Source: Lachnospiraceae bacterium
GTDB lineage: Bacteria > Bacillota > Clostridia > Lachnospirales > Lachnospiraceae
Assembly (NCBI GenBank): GCA_023664345.1
Contig: JAMPFQ010000022.1
Location: 22,984-67,508 of the forward strand
Length of the DNA: 44,525 nt
Direction: 5' to 3'
Below are positions 42,353 to 44,525 of the stretch, piece after piece. Positions within the stretch are counted from its first letter, which is position 1. The number at the start of each line of letters is the position of its first letter. A program made the position numbers and the translations under genes. Under the pieces are notes generated by a model, which did no database searches, was not told the origin of the DNA, and saw only the letters and a program-made list of their open reading frames with translations.

Positions 42353-44107
42353 ATGGGCACTGAAAAAAAGCGATATTCCAAGCGGACGCTCCTGCGGCTG
42401 GGGCAGTATATGTGGCAGTATAAATGGCTTCTGGCGCTGGCAATGCTGTGCACGCTGGGGAGCAATCTGTTTTCCCTGATCGGGCCCAAGCTGACGGGAC
42501 TCAGCATCGGGGCCATCGAGGGAGGCAGGGGAAAGGTAGATTTCCAGAGGGTATTTTACTATGCCGGGTGGATGGCGCTGTTTTATGTGGTGTCGGCGCT
42601 GATGTCTTACGGCCTGCAGGTGCTGATGCTGACCATCAGCCGCAAAGTAGTATACCGTATGCGCCAGGATGTGTTTGAGAAGCTGATGACTCTGCCGGTG
42701 GGATATTTCGACGTGCACCAGACGGGAGATATCATCAGCCGCATTTCCTATGATATCGATACGGTCAACGCGTCGCTGTCCAATGACCTTGTGCAGCTTC
42801 TGACCACCGTGATCACGGTGGCGGGGGCATTGCTGATGATGGTGTCCATCTCGCCCAGACTGGTGCTGGTGTTTGCTTTTACGGTGCCGCTTTCCGTTCT
42901 GATCACAAAGAACATTACCGGCAAGACCAGACCCCTGTTCCGTAAGCGTTCCGCAAAGCTGGGGGAGCTGAACGGCTTTGTGGAGGAGATGATCTCCGGA
43001 CAGAAGACCCTGAAAGCTTATAACAGGGAGGACTATACCCAGCAGAAATTTGACCGGAAGAATAAAGAGGCTGTGGAAGCCTATTACAGGGCGGAATATT
43101 ACGGAAGCGTGGTGGGGCCCTGCGTTAATTTCATCAACAATCTGTCCCTGTCCCTGATCAGTGTGTTCGGTGCGCTGCTGTATCTGGCGGGGAGCATGAG
43201 CATCGGGGATATCTCTTCTTTTGTGCTCTATTCCAGGAAATTTTCAGGGCCTATCAATGAGGCGGCGAATATCTTCAGCGAACTCCAGTCGGCTCTGGCT
43301 GCGGCGGAGCGGGTGTTCCGCCTGATCGAGGAGGCGCCGGAACCTGCGGACGCGGAGGGTGCGGCGGTGCTGGACGCGGTGCGGGGAGAGGTGGAATTAA
43401 ACCATGTGCAGTTCGGATACCTGCCCGGCAAGACGATCATACATGACCTCAGTTTCCGGGCGGAACCGGGAAAGCTGATCGCCATAGTAGGCCCCACCGG
43501 GGCAGGAAAGACCACGCTGATCAACCTGTTGATGCGCTTCTATGACCCGGACAGCGGATATATCACTGTGGACGGCAGGCGGAATGACAGGATGACCAGG
43601 AGCAGCCTGCGGAAAGCTTATGCCATGGTGCTTCAGGATACCTGGCTGTTTTACGGAAGTATCTATGAAAATCTGGCCTACGGCAAGGAGGGCGCTGCCA
43701 GGGAAGATGTGGAAGCGGCGGCAAGGGCGGCTCATATCCATTCCTTTATCAAACGGCTGCCTGAGGGTTATGATACCATACTGACGGACGAGGGGACCAA
43801 CATTTCAAAAGGACAGAAACAGTTGCTGACCATAGCAAGGGCCATGCTGCTGGATTCCAAGATGCTGATACTGGACGAGGCCACTTCCAATGTGGATACC
43901 CGCACGGAGCGCCAGATCCAGAAAGCCATGCTGAAACTGATGGAGGGAAAGACCTGTTTTGTTATCGCTCACAGGCTGTCCACCATCGAGAATGCCGACC
44001 GGATCCTGGTGGTCAATGACGGGGAAGTGGTGGAGCAGGGAACCCATGGAGAACTGATGGCGAAAGGCGGCGTGTACAGGAAGCTTTATAATGCGCAGTT
44101 TGAGTAG
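42353..44107 (+). CDS. ABC exporter subunit 2 (consensus ATP site, degenerate signature)
   Basis: The 584-residue half-transporter has six helices and an ATPase: Walker A GPTGAGKTT, Walker B LILDEATSNVD with the catalytic Glu, but a changed signature, ISKGQKQL (normally LSGGQ). With the previous gene's LSGGQ and Asp-for-Glu Walker B, the two proteins together provide one good and one degenerate ATP site, as in TM287/288 and BmrCD. AAGGAGAG precedes ATG 42353. The 77-nt gap contains the hairpin repeat. Confidence 0.92.
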   Translation: MGTEKKRYSKRTLLRLGQYMWQYKWLLALAMLCTLGSNLFSLIGPKLTGLSIGAIEGGRGKVDFQRVFYYAGWMALFYVVSALMSYGLQVLMLTISRKVVYRMRQDVFEKLMTLPVGYFDVHQTGDIISRISYDIDTVNASLSNDLVQLLTTVITVAGALLMMVSISPRLVLVFAFTVPLSVLITKNITGKTRPLFRKRSAKLGELNGFVEEMISGQKTLKAYNREDYTQQKFDRKNKEAVEAYYRAEYYGSVVGPCVNFINNLSLSLISVFGALLYLAGSMSIGDISSFVLYSRKFSGPINEAANIFSELQSALAAAERVFRLIEEAPEPADAEGAAVLDAVRGEVELNHVQFGYLPGKTIIHDLSFRAEPGKLIAIVGPTGAGKTTLINLLMRFYDPDSGYITVDGRRNDRMTRSSLRKAYAMVLQDTWLFYGSIYENLAYGKEGAAREDVEAAARAAHIHSFIKRLPEGYDTILTDEGTNISKGQKQLLTIARAMLLDSKMLILDEATSNVDTRTERQIQKAMLKLMEGKTCFVIAHRLSTIENADRILVVNDGEVVEQGTHGELMAKGGVYRKLYNAQFE

Positions 44108-44189
44108 GGATCTGTCCTGTCTGCCAGTATATATTCCGGGATGATCTCATATAATTCTATGAAGAGCGCAGGAAGATCGGGAGCCATAT

Positions 44190-44391
44190 ATGAAAAAAAT
44201 CGCAGCAGCAATCCTGGTGTTTGGTCTGATGACAGGATTGCTGTTTTTAGGATCGCTGGAGAGCAGGGGACAGATTCAGACCGCAGGCGCAGCGCAGGCT
44301 GCAGCAGATCACGCCGGGAGTGGAGAGATCGCGGAGGGCAGAGATGTCCGGGCAGAGGATGTGCGCAAGATCGCCATTACTTTTGATGATG
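44190..44391 (+). pseudogene. 5' end of a second polysaccharide deacetylase, interrupted
   Basis: MKKIAAAILVFGLMTGLLFLG is a signal/anchor and RKIAITFDD is the first NodB motif, after which the sequence abruptly becomes EVIIGLSQEICC and stops at 44450. A NodB protein should continue DDGP. The breakpoint at about 44391 therefore marks foreign DNA or a large deletion. AT content increases after it. The original gene would resemble the one at 78-1067. Confidence 0.65.
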
Positions 44392-44525
44392 AGGTTATAA
44401 TAGGACTAAGTCAAGAGATTTGCTGTAAAGAAGCGATTTCCATGATTTAGTCCTATTTTTGCTATTCTAATGTGGAACGGCGAATTGCGGCTAGACGAAA
44501 CGTCAAATCAGATCCGATCTTTTAA
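44392..44525. mobile_element. Probable start of an inserted element (truncated by the window end)
   Basis: The 134 nt after the break include ATAGGACTAA (44400) and TTAGTCCTAT (44447), a 10-bp inverted pair followed by TTTT, then unrelated sequence. No transposase is visible before the window ends, so the element type is unknown. Confidence 0.35.

Overview
The window looks like a chromosomal segment of a spore-forming, flagellated member of the Clostridia, most likely Lachnospiraceae. The grounds are the gene order pyrH-frr-uppS-cdsA-dxr-rseP and tig-clpP-clpX-engB, an alpha/beta-type small acid-soluble spore protein, a TM1266-type [FeFe]-hydrogenase regulator, a DUF4250 protein, strong AGGAGG ribosome binding sites, and a moderately GC-rich genome. 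I saw no rRNA or tRNA genes and no CRISPR array. The species assignment is inference.

Layout. 78-7882: a NodB-type polysaccharide deacetylase, a bactofilin, then UMP kinase, ribosome recycling factor, UPP synthase, CdsA, Dxr and RseP. 8047-9726: an atypical signalling pair, a PP2C-like protein and a soluble Hanks-type kinase. 9795-10886: transaldolase, and a convergent spore-protein gene. 11216-13949: a lipoprotein/fused permease-ATPase ABC importer and the TM1266 regulator. 14080-19180: tig, clpP, clpX, engB and an AI-2E-family permease. 19338-22223: an orphan degenerate response regulator, a TraX protein and a GH105 hydrolase. 22539-24298: MntP and a cold-shock protein (minus strand), then a membrane-anchored EIIA-like protein without its histidines. 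24652-28031: a CsoR-controlled copper-export operon whose CopA carries a fused C-terminal CopZ-like domain. 28115-30953: a tyrosine recombinase, CsrA and flagellin. 31080-31395: a small type I toxin-antitoxin locus. 31416-33620: a broken Rpn nuclease gene and an unknown protein. 33951-38174: ClpB, DUF4250 and a RACo-like ASKHA protein. 38270-44107: a chemotaxis receptor with a Lys-Pro repeat tail and a heterodimeric ABC exporter. 44190-end: a deacetylase gene apparently interrupted by foreign DNA.

The most interesting signal is at 28115-29520. A catalytic-domain-only tyrosine recombinase lies between two related 13-8-13 bp sites in inverted orientation. Just inside the left site is a sigma-D (flagellar) type promoter facing outward to the left. 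Inverting the segment would point that promoter at csrA and flagellin, so the locus reads as a flagellin phase-variation switch captured in the OFF orientation. The left site also forms a terminator for the misdirected transcript. The flagellin leader has a hairpin with GGA in its loop plus a GGA in its Shine-Dalgarno, as expected for CsrA control.

Intergenic regions hold several palindromic repeat families: covarying hairpins at 10456 and 42265, a 124-bp tandem duplication at 22266, a 177-bp palindrome at 24331, and duplicated cassettes in the clpB leader.
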